From Protonemura montana (taxonomy: Eukaryota > Arthropoda > Insecta > Plecoptera > Nemouridae), in contig OX387607.1 in assembly GCA_947568835.1 (NCBI GenBank), positions 16,667,701 to 16,731,700 of the forward strand: a stretch of 64,000 nt of DNA, written 5' to 3'. Numbering within the stretch: the stretch's first letter is position 1; each line of letters starts with the position of its first letter. The notes beneath the pieces were generated by a model. That model was not told the origin of the DNA. It ran no database searches and saw only the letters and a program-made list of their open reading frames with translations. The translations under genes and the position numbers were made by a program. This document shows positions 27,201 to 36,420 of this stretch, piece after piece.

Positions 27201-29769
27201 CCCGGGATTCTCAGCCGATTGCGAATCAGTTTCCAAACTTCTTTTCTTTGCTTGCCAGGATCTGTAAAGTGCATCAGCTAATCTCTTAGCAGCACGTTTA
27301 GAAACGGGAGAAGTTGGTTCAATCTTTTCATCTTTAACTTCAGTTATTTCATCTCCAGACTCTTCCTTCACTGGATTCTTTGTCAATTTGACAACCTTCA
27401 TCATTTTTTTTTCAAGTTGACGTTTTTCTTTTTTAGCTTGTTTTTTCAGTGCCCTCAACACTCGTTTAGAACGCGCAGCCTCCTTCGATTTCTGAACACC
27501 ACTCAATTTACCAACTTTTACAGCATCTGCAGCTTTTATTTTCTTCCAAGGGTTCGTAGCCAATTCTGAATCGGCGACCACGAAATTTTTCTTTTTCAAC
27601 TCTGATTTATTGGCAGTCGTTGGCAGTTCAGTTTTTTTAGGCTCCATCTGCTTGTGAGCCGCTCTTTTCGACTTGGCTTCTAGCTCGGCTTTCCCCTCGG
27701 GAACCGCCCACTCCGACAGATGCTGCTTGTTTTCTACGTCCTCCACGTTCTCTGCGATCTTCTCCTCCTTCATCTGCCGAACTCGAGTCATGTCGAAATC
27801 CCTGACGGCCAACGTAAGCCGCTCGGCCCGATCATCTTTACTGACAATACGGCACGGAACGAGCTGTCCTACGTCGTACAACGGAACGAGCTTCGCGTTC
27901 GGTAAACGCCAGATGTGATTCCTAGGCAGCCACCCGCTGACAAAGTTATAGAACTGAATGAGCAAACCTCGCTCGGTGGCCTGCTGCACGTGACCAGTGT
28001 AAACCTCACCGATGACGGCGTCTTTGAACGACGACAGGATCGGGTCTTTGCTTTCCACCTGCAGCCGCTTCATCGTGAACAAAGTCTTCCCATCTTTCAA
28101 CGCGAGAACGCGAGCGATACACTTTTGACCGGGGTGATATTTTTTCTCCGGATTCGGCAGCAAGATATCTGATATGTGAGTTAGAGGAACGAATCCGGTC
28201 GCCCGGCAACCTTTCCCTAAGTTGAGCACGATGCCACGTAGTTGAACGCTCTCGATGGTGCATTGCAAGACCATGCCTACCTCGAGCATAGCTGGATTTA
28301 TGATCTTTTCATTCATCAACTCTTTGTCCATCGTGCAGACAAAGTACTGTTCCAAGTAGTTGAAGTCCATTATTCGACAGGTGACTTTCAAATAAGGGGG
28401 GAATTCCTTCGCGAGCTGTTGAGCGACTGGCATGTCAGACTCGTCGTAATCATGCCTAGGCTGATAAGACGTTTGGTTTATCGGAACAAAACCTTTCAGA
28501 GGAAATTTTCGTTGCTTGCCGAACTTTATGATCAGCCCCAAGTTGGAAGTGTTGAAGACTTTTGCATCGGTGATTACCTCCCCGCATTTGAAGATCGAGT
28601 ACGGATCAAGCGGCGGAGTCGATTCCAAGATGCTGTTCTTCAGCGTAAAGTAAACTACGCCGCTGGGCAAAACGTAGAGGACCTGAGCTTTGACCGACAT
28701 GCCCGCTTCGTAGTTTTTGGGCGTTTCGAACGGGGCTTCGAAGTGATCTCTGTGCACGTAGCCGACGAAATTGTCCGAGAGTTGAACTTGAATGCCGTCG
28801 GGAAACAAATTCGAGACAGTGGCGGTGAATTTCATTCCTGGCATTAGGGATCCGAGGGTTGAACCTGTTTTGTCGTAGTTTGCTTTTGCGACGGTATCAG
28901 GTTTTGCTGTCAAGAGTAGAGTCGTTGTCGAGTCCAGGGTAGTTGCTTTCAAGACGTAACATCGCACAATTTGACCGAGTCCTAATTTTTTACCGCCGTT
29001 CCAAATGAGCTCGTAATTGCTGGATTCTTCATAGCCAAGAAAAGCTCGAATCGATGTTTTTCCCAAAGCCATGACGTAGCCTTTATCGTCGATGCTTTTC
29101 ACTGACGCAATGACAACGGTGCCTTTGCAAACTTCGTCGAGATTGATGTGAGAATAGATTACCTCAGGGTCGAGCGACAAAGTTATTTTATTTCTGTTGT
29201 TTTCCAAGACTTTTCTAACGACTTTTGCAACTACATGCTGGCCAACTTTAAACATTTCTTGCAGAGGAGCTACCCTCTCTTCAGAAGGACTCGCTATTGC
29301 ATTTCTCAGAGCAGTTGTGTATTTTTCAGAGATGTTTGTGATTGGTATCGTTGCAACTGTGTTTCCAGGCAAAGACACTTTTATTTCGAGTTCATTTATG
29401 GCAAATATAGCACCGAGTGACAGCATGCCTTCCGCCACGGTTTTGTATGTCAACTGGCCAGTGAACTTTTTCAAATGGAAGGTATTGTCACCTCTCTGCT
29501 GTTTATTGTTAAAATCTTTTGTGTTGTCTGGGTTGACAATACTCTGAAAAAAATCATTAGGGGAGATATTATTATGCACCTTGAAGTAATTGCAAGATCA
29601 ATAATAATATGCAAACAATATAAATAACACGTACAACGTAGTTTCGCGGAACGTGTCTGGGTTTCTTCGTACTGAAGAGAGGTGAAGATTGGAAGCTCGG
29701 TCTTGGATGAGTCGAAAACTCCTTCGACCCGCCTCGCGCAAAAGTTTTCTCAACAGGAATTATAGACAT
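15117..29769 (-). CDS. Rrp5: Rrp5/PDCD11 ribosome-biogenesis protein (seven-exon gene)
   Basis: Joined exons 29769-29635, 29543-26718, 23089-22754, 22235-22134, 22053-21900, 20725-20560 and 15282-15117 give 3885 nt, an open frame of 1294 residues plus TGA. Known role: nucleolar protein of the small-subunit processome needed for pre-rRNA cleavage in both subunit pathways. Seen here: the start motif [12 protein letters not shown] like other Rrp5 proteins; about six S1 RNA-binding repeats (residues ~80-630); a Lys/Glu-rich linker (~630-970); an acidic patch (ESSDDEEE); then HAT/TPR-like repeats (988-1294) with [20 protein letters not shown] and [20 protein letters not shown], very close to vertebrate PDCD11. 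All junctions are GT-AG and in phase. Yeast and vertebrate proteins carry about twelve S1 repeats and are longer, so this copy looks shortened at the S1 array. A CTGCTGTAG-type acceptor just upstream (about 29811) suggests a 5' UTR intron. Confidence 0.93.
15283..20559. other. Rrp5 intron 6 (5.3 kb)
   Basis: AT-rich intron with no recognised exon or structured RNA. It has homopolymer tracts (A-run near 16957, T-run near 18040). TAACCTAACCTAACA near 19374 is a short telomere-like string but only two to three units. Short reading frames, for example a Lys-rich one at 16835-17173, match nothing I recognise. Confidence 0.6.
20560..20725 (-). CDS. Rrp5: Rrp5 exon 6
   Basis: Acceptor CCAAACAG|AC and donor CG|GTGAGT. 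It encodes [20 protein letters not shown] and [20 protein letters not shown], matching the conserved YPKR-DVW HAT repeat of PDCD11. Confidence 0.94.
20877..21060. mobile_element. Fold-back MITE family A, copy 1
   Basis: Inverted arms: AACTGGGTTTTGAATGCTAA near 20941-20960 pairs with TTAGCATTCAGAACCCAGTT near 21025-21045. An asymmetric extension (GTTTTTAGACTCACGTCTAC) on the left recurs beside other copies at 23.3, 32.2 and 43.4 kb. It lies in Rrp5 intron 5. Confidence 0.75.
21192..21589. mobile_element. hAT-like fold-back MITE (family B), copy 1
   Basis: A ~400-bp element whose left arm (GTTGAGTG, GGTAGAGTTTCAACG, TGACGTTCCCGTACTC-type sequence, GAGCCACTGTCGTATG) is repeated inverted on the right. 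The stem is interrupted by a ~90-bp centre with TATCGTTACGTGTT. It is flanked by CCCCGAG on both sides (21185-21191 and 21590-21596), a likely target duplication of 7 exact bases (8 with one mismatch). It lies in Rrp5 intron 5, only 130 bp from a family A copy. Confidence 0.8.
21900..22053 (-). CDS. Rrp5: Rrp5 exon 5
   Basis: Acceptor GATTACAG|GAG and donor GATC|GTGAGT. It encodes [40 protein letters not shown] and [10 protein letters not shown], further HAT repeats; the last codon (His) is split with exon 6. Confidence 0.93.
22134..22235 (-). CDS. Rrp5: Rrp5 exon 4
   Basis: A 34-codon exon, [20 protein letters not shown] then [14 protein letters not shown], bounded by CCGCAG and GTATCG. It matches the HAT repeat that follows NLENLYGS in PDCD11. 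Confidence 0.9.
22754..23089 (-). CDS. Rrp5: Rrp5 exon 3: first HAT repeats
   Basis: 112 codons, phase 0 at both ends (TTCTCGCAG|ACG ... AAG|GTAAAC). It has a basic coiled segment rich in Arg, Gln and Glu, followed by the most conserved block of the family ([38 protein letters not shown]). Confidence 0.95.
23108..23225. mobile_element. Family 3 element, partial copy 2
   Basis: Shares TTTTATTATTAACAAC, ATCTCAAAAATTGATG and GCAAGCGTTTGCAATTTAAA with the element at 2618-2762, but the second half of the hairpin is missing. It lies in Rrp5 intron 2, 20 bp from exon 3. Confidence 0.5.
23289..23535. mobile_element. Fold-back MITE family A, copy 2
   Basis: A clear hairpin: ACTGGGTTTTGAATGCTAAG through TACTAGTTACTTCTTCAAGG pairs with the inverse arm from CCTTGAAGAAGTAACTAGTA. 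A non-inverted right extension (AAAACTAGTGCTAAGTTTAC, GAGTCTAAAAAC) follows. It is the best-preserved copy here, in Rrp5 intron 2. Confidence 0.85.
24067..26468. mobile_element. 2.4-kb long-TIR (fold-back) element with captured coding fragments
   Basis: The left arm 24067-25024 (958 bp) is repeated inverted, with few differences, as 25501-26468 (968 bp). Ends are TAGGGTCATTCCATGT... and ...ACATGGAATGACCCTA, flanked by TA on each side (candidate TA target duplication). The 476-bp centre encodes a degenerate Cys-rich segment in plus-strand frames: [34 protein letters not shown], then [20 protein letters not shown] after stops. I recognise this type of segment as recurring in uncharacterised arthropod proteins. 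The arms themselves contain part of the same frame ([19 protein letters not shown]). No transposase is visible. It lies inside Rrp5 intron 2. Confidence 0.9.
26718..29543 (-). CDS. Rrp5: Rrp5 exon 2: S1 repeats and charged linker
   Basis: Large exon of 942 codons. The acceptor is TTTTTTTTCAG|AGT at 29543; a second acceptor (CTTCAAG|GTG, 29579) would add 12 in-frame residues. It encodes S1-type units beginning at [79 protein letters not shown] and [12 protein letters not shown]. The Lys-rich linker contains two related blocks, [17 protein letters not shown] and [17 protein letters not shown], each followed by Ser-Lys-Ala-rich helices, suggesting internal duplication. The donor is ACG|GTAAGC. 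Confidence 0.92.
29635..29769 (-). CDS. Rrp5: Rrp5 coding exon 1
   Basis: ATG at 29769; 45 codons with the conserved RGG-containing N-terminus. Donor taken as GTT|GTACGT (last exon base 29635); TAC|GTTGTA three bases earlier is the alternative and keeps the frame. Confidence 0.82.
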
Positions 29770-31056
29770 TTTGATGGATCAGATTTTTTGCGATGTTTCG
29801 TCAATGATGTGTCTACAGCAGAAAGGGAGAGAAAATCCAGTATTAGAGTGGCATAACAGATACAACGGTATAATCTATGGTATAATCAGAAAGTTCACAG
29901 CAGAGAAGTGAGGTTAGTATTTGTCACGTTCTCGTTGACCAGCAAGTGTCTGCTGCTGATCTTAAAACCCTGAGACAAAAATAGGGAATTTTTAAAAGCA
30001 CAATTGCTGGGATTTACCTTCAGTAAAATCTAAGTTATAGGTTAATTAACAGTGAATTATATTTAAACACATGGCAGACAGACGGAGTCTACAGATTTAA
30101 AGGAAAGATGGCCGAATCTACCGGAACTGGAATAAGAACTTTAGAGCCTTTAGGCTGCGAGTAGCGCGCAGCGTTCAATTCAAATGCAAAATCTCCGATT
30201 ATTTTCTTGCATTTAGTTGTCATTCAAAAAAGAGATCACCACAATCAATGCTGTAAAACTTACTGCAGAAAAATTTATTTTAATCAGAAAGAAAAGAAAA
30301 AAGGGCAAATATCAACTGACATTACGTAAAAAAAAGTTTTTTCGACCCTGAAAAACACACCCTTTTTATTTTTTCAGTAGAAATATCTAGAGACCGGTGA
30401 ATGAAAATTGTTTTGTCAGGACGAAAAACAAGGAAGGATAAATATTAAATAGTGTTCAATTTATAAACAATTTCATTTAACGACTTTGGCATGCAAATAT
30501 GTCATCTTCTAAATGACCTCTCGTCCATGTTTTTATGAACAATAGAGAATCGTTGGAAAACATTGTTGTAATCGTCTGCAAATGCAAAGTATTCCAACCT
30601 TTAATCAAAGGCGACGACATCGGCAATTAAAATAATACGACGAGACAGTCTGCCAAAGAACCGCGCAAACAAACGAGCATAGAATACGTCACAGAATACG
30701 CGTTACGTATACTACGCACGCGACTTCTAATTATAAACACGCGTGCGTCTCTGAAAAGTGGGAAGGAAAGAGTTAAAGATAACTATTTATACCAATACGT
30801 ATCTACGCGCTCGAAGTTCCCTCTCATTCGCTCGTAAAAACGTAAACACCCAAGACAAACCATTTCGAGTACGATTACATAAACGAGTCGTTCAGCGTGT
30901 TCAAAACATTAACAACATTAAGAGGGGGAAAATCACAATTTATAAAACATTAAAATTAACATTTATGATGTTGGTAACATCCTAAACGCAACACATAACA
31001 TTTTGCAATCACGAGTGGCCGGCCCACGGGCTGGTAAACGTTTTGAAATCTTCAAC
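29770..31056. promoter_or_regulatory. Intergenic region: Rrp5 promoter side and Hexd 3' side
   Basis: 1.3 kb between the Rrp5 start and the Hexd stop, both genes on the minus strand. It must hold the Rrp5 promoter and 5' UTR and the Hexd 3' UTR. I see no TATA box or conserved element I can place with confidence. The stretch 30640-30760 is rich in CGCG/ACGCG words (GACACGCGTGCG-like) compared with its AT-rich surroundings. Confidence 0.4.
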
Positions 31057-32077
31057 TCATGCCAAGGGTCGTCTTGGCCAGATATGTCTGGCCATTAGCG
31101 ACTTGGCAGAAGTCTCCAAAAACTTGACCGTTTCGACCAACGGCTCCACTTTGAGTTCGATCCACTCTCTCGTTGTAAACTCGTCAAAATATTTTGACAA
31201 CACGACACCGAATTCAGTTTTCAAATCGTCCACTTCTTTCGACATCGCTTTGCCACTCTCGCCGATAACGGGATAGCCTTCCAGCAGCCGCCAGGGACTC
31301 GAGAAGTTGTGCTTTATGTTATAATTCGTGAGCCAACCCTTAAAAACTGTCAACTTCGAGTGCACGTTGTCCACCTCGCCTTTCAACAAAACAAAATTCA
31401 AAATACTACCAAACAAGTCACGGCCAGGGAACTGACACACTTTCAACTCCCACATGAACGGACTTTTCGAAATCTGTTTGAAAGTTTTTATCTTGACAGT
31501 TGGCGGACATGACAGTTTTGCCGCCCATTCTTCGAACACGTCGTCCAACAGCCGGCGCTCGTCTTCTCTGGAAGTCGCCGCTTTTTTCCGTTCCTTTTCA
31601 AAAGCGTGTTTCAAAACGAGTAGACTTAGCACGAGCGAGGGCACCGACGAAGGCAACAACTCGCACAACACGGCAAAATGGTCATACCTAGCCCAACCCG
31701 TCAGCATAACGCCTCTAAAGTTTGCTACGGGCGCCGGTGTCTTTAACCTCATAAGACGCACCCACGCCAATTGATTATTGACATGTCTGCCGATATCTGG
31801 TAAGATGTTAGTTTCCCCGAAGGCGCCTTTGAACGCGCCGGCGACCCAGACGTTGGGGAAAAGTCCACCGTACATGTGCCAGACGTAGTGCGGTACTAAG
31901 TTGGTGATGTCAGCGATGTAAACCCAGACGACCGGCTCGACGAGATCGCCCAAACCCGAGTCGGCGAGGTCCATTGGTGACCATTGACGGAACATGTCGT
32001 CCCAGACCAAGGGGGTCACGTGGTACTCGGCGCGGACGTGGGTCGCCACCCGTGTCACGTGGTCGGTGAATATCACT
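31057..32077 (-). CDS. Hexd: Hexd exon 3 (terminal)
   Basis: Acceptor GACTTGCAG|AGTG restores Arg with exon 2. The frame runs through [22 protein letters not shown] and TGWARYDHF to a stop at 31057 after IWPRRPLA. It completes the GH20 barrel and adds an extended C-terminal helical region. Confidence 0.94.
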
Positions 32078-34486
32078 CTGCAAGTCAGAAAGTTAGTCGA
32101 GCGATTTTAGTATATTTAGGTATATTTAGGTATATTTAGGTATATGTCAAAAACTATTTCAACTGGGTTTTGAATGCTGAGTGAAGAACAACTAAATTTC
32201 CCAAAGTTTCGTAGCTTGTACTGGTTACTTCTTCAAAACCCAGTTGAAATAGTTTTTCTTAAAACTAGTGCTAAGTTTACATCAAGTAGACATGAGTCTA
32301 AAAACAATCATTAAGTATATGGTTTAGTATAGTTTATGGTTAGTATATGGTCGGGAAAAAGGACCAATCCGATGTGAGGGGATTTTTGGCACACTCAAAA
32401 AACCCCATCAAATTGTGTAGCCAATTATAAGAAAAATTATTCTTCCCGAACTTTGATAACTTTGACAAAAGTTTAGTACCACCAGCAACTATAGCCAATC
32501 AGAATTGCGAGTGCTGCAACAATGGTATTCTATAGTGATAGTAAATACCAAAAGATAGAAAATAAAATAGCCAATCACCAGAAAATTCTGTTGACCCCGG
32601 CCTCCAGGAATACAAAAGTATCTGGTAAACAAAAGAGCTGGCGAGTTACCTTCCGTCAAGCTTCCTCTTTGAGCAACGTCCACACGCCGCCAGGTGGAAG
32701 ACCTCGTCACAGCCGATATGAAGGTACCGTGTACCAGGATGCAGATCCATCACCTGAGCGATCATCTCGTTGACTAGGAGTCCCATGGAGGCAGGGTTTG
32801 AAGGGCACACCTCCTGAGGGAAGGCGTCCAACTCGCGGAGGTAGCGGAACTCGGGCAGCTTCAACGCAAACTCGAGATGACCGAAGGTTTGCACTAAAGG
32901 GATCACTTCCAGGAGGTTTTCTTTGGCCAGCGACAGAAGATCTTTGATCTGTTGAAGAAAATGTGCGACCACGTCGTGAAAATAAACATTGTTACGTTCA
33001 AGCAAGCTAAAAGATACACTTTTGCTTTTGGGAACAAATAAAAGTTCGCAAAGGAAAAAATGTCGTAAAAAGTTGACTACAATTTCTAAGAGTTAGTGCT
33101 ATTTTTTAGCTTTTGACATAAACTAGTGCTGATTGGTTTTGTGAATTTTTAGATATTTCAGTTTCAAAAATGTCATAACACAAGCTGACTTCCTAATAGG
33201 GGAGGGGGGGGGGGGGGGGGGGCGGGGAATCTCAATTCGTGAAGAATTAATGGCTCCCCCCCATAAAGTAATCAGGAAAAACCAGAGGGGAATCCCACCC
33301 AAAAGCACAGTTTTTGATCTCTTTTATGGAGTCCCCAATTTATCCACCCAATTCTTGGCGTTCCTATCCTCGTGTCATTTTACTTCCGTATTTCTTTGAA
33401 CATGAAGTGTAAGATATTGTTCTTGTTTTGATTTCTCTATAAGCAGGCGGGTTGGTCCTTCAAGAGGTCAAGCTCTAAGGGCCACAGTTTATTGAGGATA
33501 AGAACCACCAAAAAACAACATCTAACAACCAACCTCCTGAACCACATTCACCAATTAGACATATTAGGTAAGAATTTAACGAATTGCTTACCTCATACCC
33601 GATTTCACCAACATCACACTGGATGCGGCTTAAATTCGGCTTGAATTCGGCTTAAAGGTCAAATCATTTTTACTGATTTTAAGATTTTTTAAATTTCAAT
33701 ACCCAAAACCAAAAAAAAAACTGAAAATTTGCTTGCAAATGCCTGATTAATTCAAGGAGGCACTGTCCTGTCATATCAAACAAAGATTGTTTTATTACTG
33801 TCAAATGTCAATGCACTTTCTTCTTGTGCTAATCTTCGTTTAAAATGTACTCTTAGATTAATGGAGACTGAAAATAATGCCAAGCATTACGGTCACGCAG
33901 TTCTGTCACAAAAAATTCCATTTGAATTGCCTTTATTTACTTGCTTGATGTTTTTTTACTGTCATTTATTCAGGGAGAATCAAATCTTGATCCTAAACAA
34001 GTCTAAACCAAGACGAACAGATGGTGAAATCTTAAAGAAATCAAGTGATTTTTAGTGCAAACTTAAGATGGGATTAGGCGATGTCCCCTAAATACTTACT
34101 TCCGTCTTTGTATATGCATTTCTTGCCGACAAATTCCTCAGAGACCCCTCATAAGGGAACATGTCCTCGTATTCCAGGAGCAAGGCGTTCGCCCCCGAAC
34201 TAGCCAAGAGCGGGAGTAAACTTCGCAGGTAAGACATCCTCGGAGGAGCTCCTTTCATATCCAGATGCACCACACGGTATTGATCTTCTTCCCGGAGGAG
34301 AATCGTCTTTCCCACGGGCACTGGAAGACTAGCTACCTGATCGTCGGGAATTCGTTGAGATTTCAAGAGGACTTCGTCAATCTCGCTGTTATAGTACAAC
34401 AGGACACAGAACGTCATAACAATAATGAATATCAGTAGGAATATTATTCTATGATGCCGCAATTTCCGCACCTGCATTAGAAACAT
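31057..34486 (-). CDS. Hexd: Hexosaminidase D-like GH20 beta-N-acetylhexosaminidase
   Basis: Exons 34486-34100, 32948-32650 and 32077-31057 join in frame to 568 residues. Known family: HEXD removes terminal N-acetylgalactosamine/N-acetylglucosamine by retaining, substrate-assisted GH20 chemistry. Seen here: [51 protein letters not shown], then HIGCDEV with the Asp-Glu catalytic pair at residues 210-211, [28 protein letters not shown] and [18 protein letters not shown], all characteristic HEXD blocks in order. Residues ~12-31 ([20 protein letters not shown]) form a single hydrophobic segment after basic residues, so a type II anchor facing the secretory lumen is inferred; human HEXD is usually described as nucleocytoplasmic, so location is uncertain. 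The C-terminal ~200 residues are less conserved. It lies upstream of Rrp5 on the same strand. Confidence 0.92.
32147..32310. mobile_element. Fold-back MITE family A, copy 3
   Basis: TATTTCAACTGGGTTTTGAA on the left and AACCCAGTTGAAATAG on the right with a shortened centre, followed by the same right extension (CTAGTGCTAAGTTTACATCA, GAGTCTAAAAAC). It lies in Hexd intron 2, just right of a short TATATTTAGG tandem run (32112-32145). Confidence 0.8.
32650..32948 (-). CDS. Hexd: Hexd exon 2 (catalytic Asp-Glu)
   Basis: Acceptor CTTCAACAG|ATC and donor GGAAG|GTAACT. It encodes [20 protein letters not shown] to [17 protein letters not shown], including the GH20 catalytic pair. Ends in phase 2. Confidence 0.94.
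33204..33222. repeat. Homopolymer run of 19 G
   Basis: Uninterrupted G run after GGGGA, followed by CGGGG, in Hexd intron 1. The exact length may be affected by sequencing. Confidence 0.85.
34100..34486 (-). CDS. Hexd: Hexd coding exon 1 (membrane anchor and first GH20 strand)
   Basis: 129 codons from ATG 34486; a second ATG lies at 34477. The donor is GAA|GTAAGT. The sequence directly at the start, TTTCTAATGCAG|GTGCGG, is also a good 3' splice site, so the true start may come from an upstream exon, in which case this exon begins at 34471. Confidence 0.85.
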
Positions 34487-35636
34487 AATTAAAAAGATAA
34501 TAATGAACTATTTTAAAGCAACTAAATTAAGTTAGCGTCACTCCCGTATAGCTTTACGGTGCGGCACAATTTTTTGAACCTTTCGATGTCGTTTATTTTT
34601 AGATATCTTAAAATATAATGTTTTTTCTTTATTGTATAAACGCGTTTCGGTCGGCTCGTTTGTTCTCGATTCCACGGGAGGATTTTGGCGCGAACCCTCG
34701 CCGCGTCGACGTCATCAGCAACGCCGGCTAGACGTCATCAGCGACGCCGCATGAGCGTCGCGACGTGACCTGGCCCGGCCAAAAGTACGACCGATTCTGG
34801 CGATAAGAAAAGAAAACAAAAAAAAAACACACAAGATTGCAATTTTTTATCGTATAGAACTTCATGAGGCGTTGAATATCAGTTGGGAAAACAAATTTAT
34901 TTTGTTTTTGGCACAAAAGCTATCGCTTGAAACGTGTAAAGGAAAGAAAACCCAAAACTTTGCTACGACAATCAAACCATCGCAGAGTGAAGTCTTCCTC
35001 ACGGCTTTCTAACAATTTAATGACAGTGACATCATTTGTTTCAATTACCTAACGCTCTATGCACCAGTGCGACAAAAGTCGATTGAATAATAACAATATC
35101 CTGATATTTAATTGTGAACTTCTCCATGCACAGAGCTCATAGAAGTGCATTGCATCGCAAGCCCCACGTGCAGAACTAGCGACCAAAGCTGCATGGTTAT
35201 TGGATAATCTTTGAATTCGATAATAAGATCAGGAAGCCGCAGAAACTAAAGCATAGCAAAAAAATATTTACCAACACAAAAACATTTCACGATGTAGCAA
35301 CGTTTTTTTTTTTTTTTTACGAAATGTAATTTTAATTTTAGTTTGAACTTTGTGTGTTTGAACTCTGAAATCGCAGCGGTGCGTGCCGACAGATTGCCAC
35401 ACATTTTAGACGGTTTAGTTTAGTTTTTTTTTTCGCTATTATGATTTTAAATAGACGGCACCGGAAGTGAGCGCGTATGGGTGACGAGAAAAGGAGGACG
35501 AGCGACACATTGTTGAACATAGGTCGGCCATTGTTGTCTGAATGAGCGTGGAATTATATGATTGCTAAAACTAGTGCGTGATGGAATGGCATAGAATTAT
35601 CAGGAGAGTGGCGATATAAAAAAAATAATGTAAAAG

Positions 35637-35755
35637 TTTTTTTTATTATTAACAACAATATAACTATAACACTAACACTTATAGTGTTGTTAATAATAAA
35701 ATACCCCGCGCATTGCAAGCGTTTGCTATTTAAATACAGATTTCATCCTAGATGT
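35637..35755. mobile_element. Family 3 element, copy 3
   Basis: TTTTATTATTAACAAC... pairs with ...GTTGTTAATAATAAAA over a compact hairpin, followed by GCAAGCGTTTGCTATTTAAA and GATTTCATCCTA as in the copies at 2.6 and 23.1 kb. Confidence 0.65.
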
Positions 35756-36177
35756 AAAAGTTGTCGTTATATTGTGTTAGATTTGTTTTGTCTGTTATGT
35801 GCTGGTTTCATTCGATTAGTGACAAAATATTGTAAATATTGAAGTGTACCGACTCAAATCACTGTATTCTTGTGCTTTTATTCCGTCTCAGAGCAAACAA
35901 TCGACACAATTGATATTGCCAACCGTTTGGGGGAAATAAAATATCACCTGTAATTGAGTTTAAATTTGTGACGCATTCTAAATCGTTTGAAAGCTAAATT
36001 TAAATCGAGCAACCAACAGAAGTTTTAATTAATTGCCAGTTTTGCCCTGGATTGAGATAGAATTGAATTACTTATGAAAAAATCTCGGCAAAAAAGGGAC
36101 AATTTTAAATTTTAACAGTTATTTAATTTGCAGCTCAGACTTTGATAACGCGCAGTTAAATTAGTGGAATTGCTTAC

Positions 36178-36420
36178 CTTAATTTGGAGGCGTTTTTAAT
36201 CAGCTCAGAATCATGGTCAGAGACGAATTGAAACGAAATGAAATGAACGTTTTGTTGCCAACTAGCGGAGCTCTCGACGAATGAAATGATTACAGATAAT
36301 GCGTCCATCCGAGAGGCGGTTTAAAAATCGTAGACAAACGACAAACTGATTCGATCGCGTCTCTAGCGGCGACTTGTATAACGCAAAGTTTTTGTTGTTA
36401 CTCGCTAGATGGCTGCACGT
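36178..36420 (-). promoter_or_regulatory. Hexd: Possible Hexd 5' non-coding exon and promoter side
   Basis: On the minus strand CTCCAAATTAAG|GTAAGC gives a consensus donor (last exon base 36178) that could splice to the acceptor at 34472. The candidate exon has a short upstream frame (ATG ATT CTG AGC TGA). The next few hundred bases upstream are less AT-rich than the surroundings, as expected of a promoter-side region. This is inference only; no transcript evidence. Confidence 0.35.

Noticed and set aside
28242..28847. 201-codon plus-strand frame, with other plus-strand frames at 26669-29547
   Set aside because: Antisense shadows of Rrp5 exon 2, which has clear family conservation on the minus strand.
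33123..33308. Proline-rich minus-strand frame beside the 19-G run
   Set aside because: The prolines come from the G homopolymer read on the other strand; it lies in Hexd intron 1.
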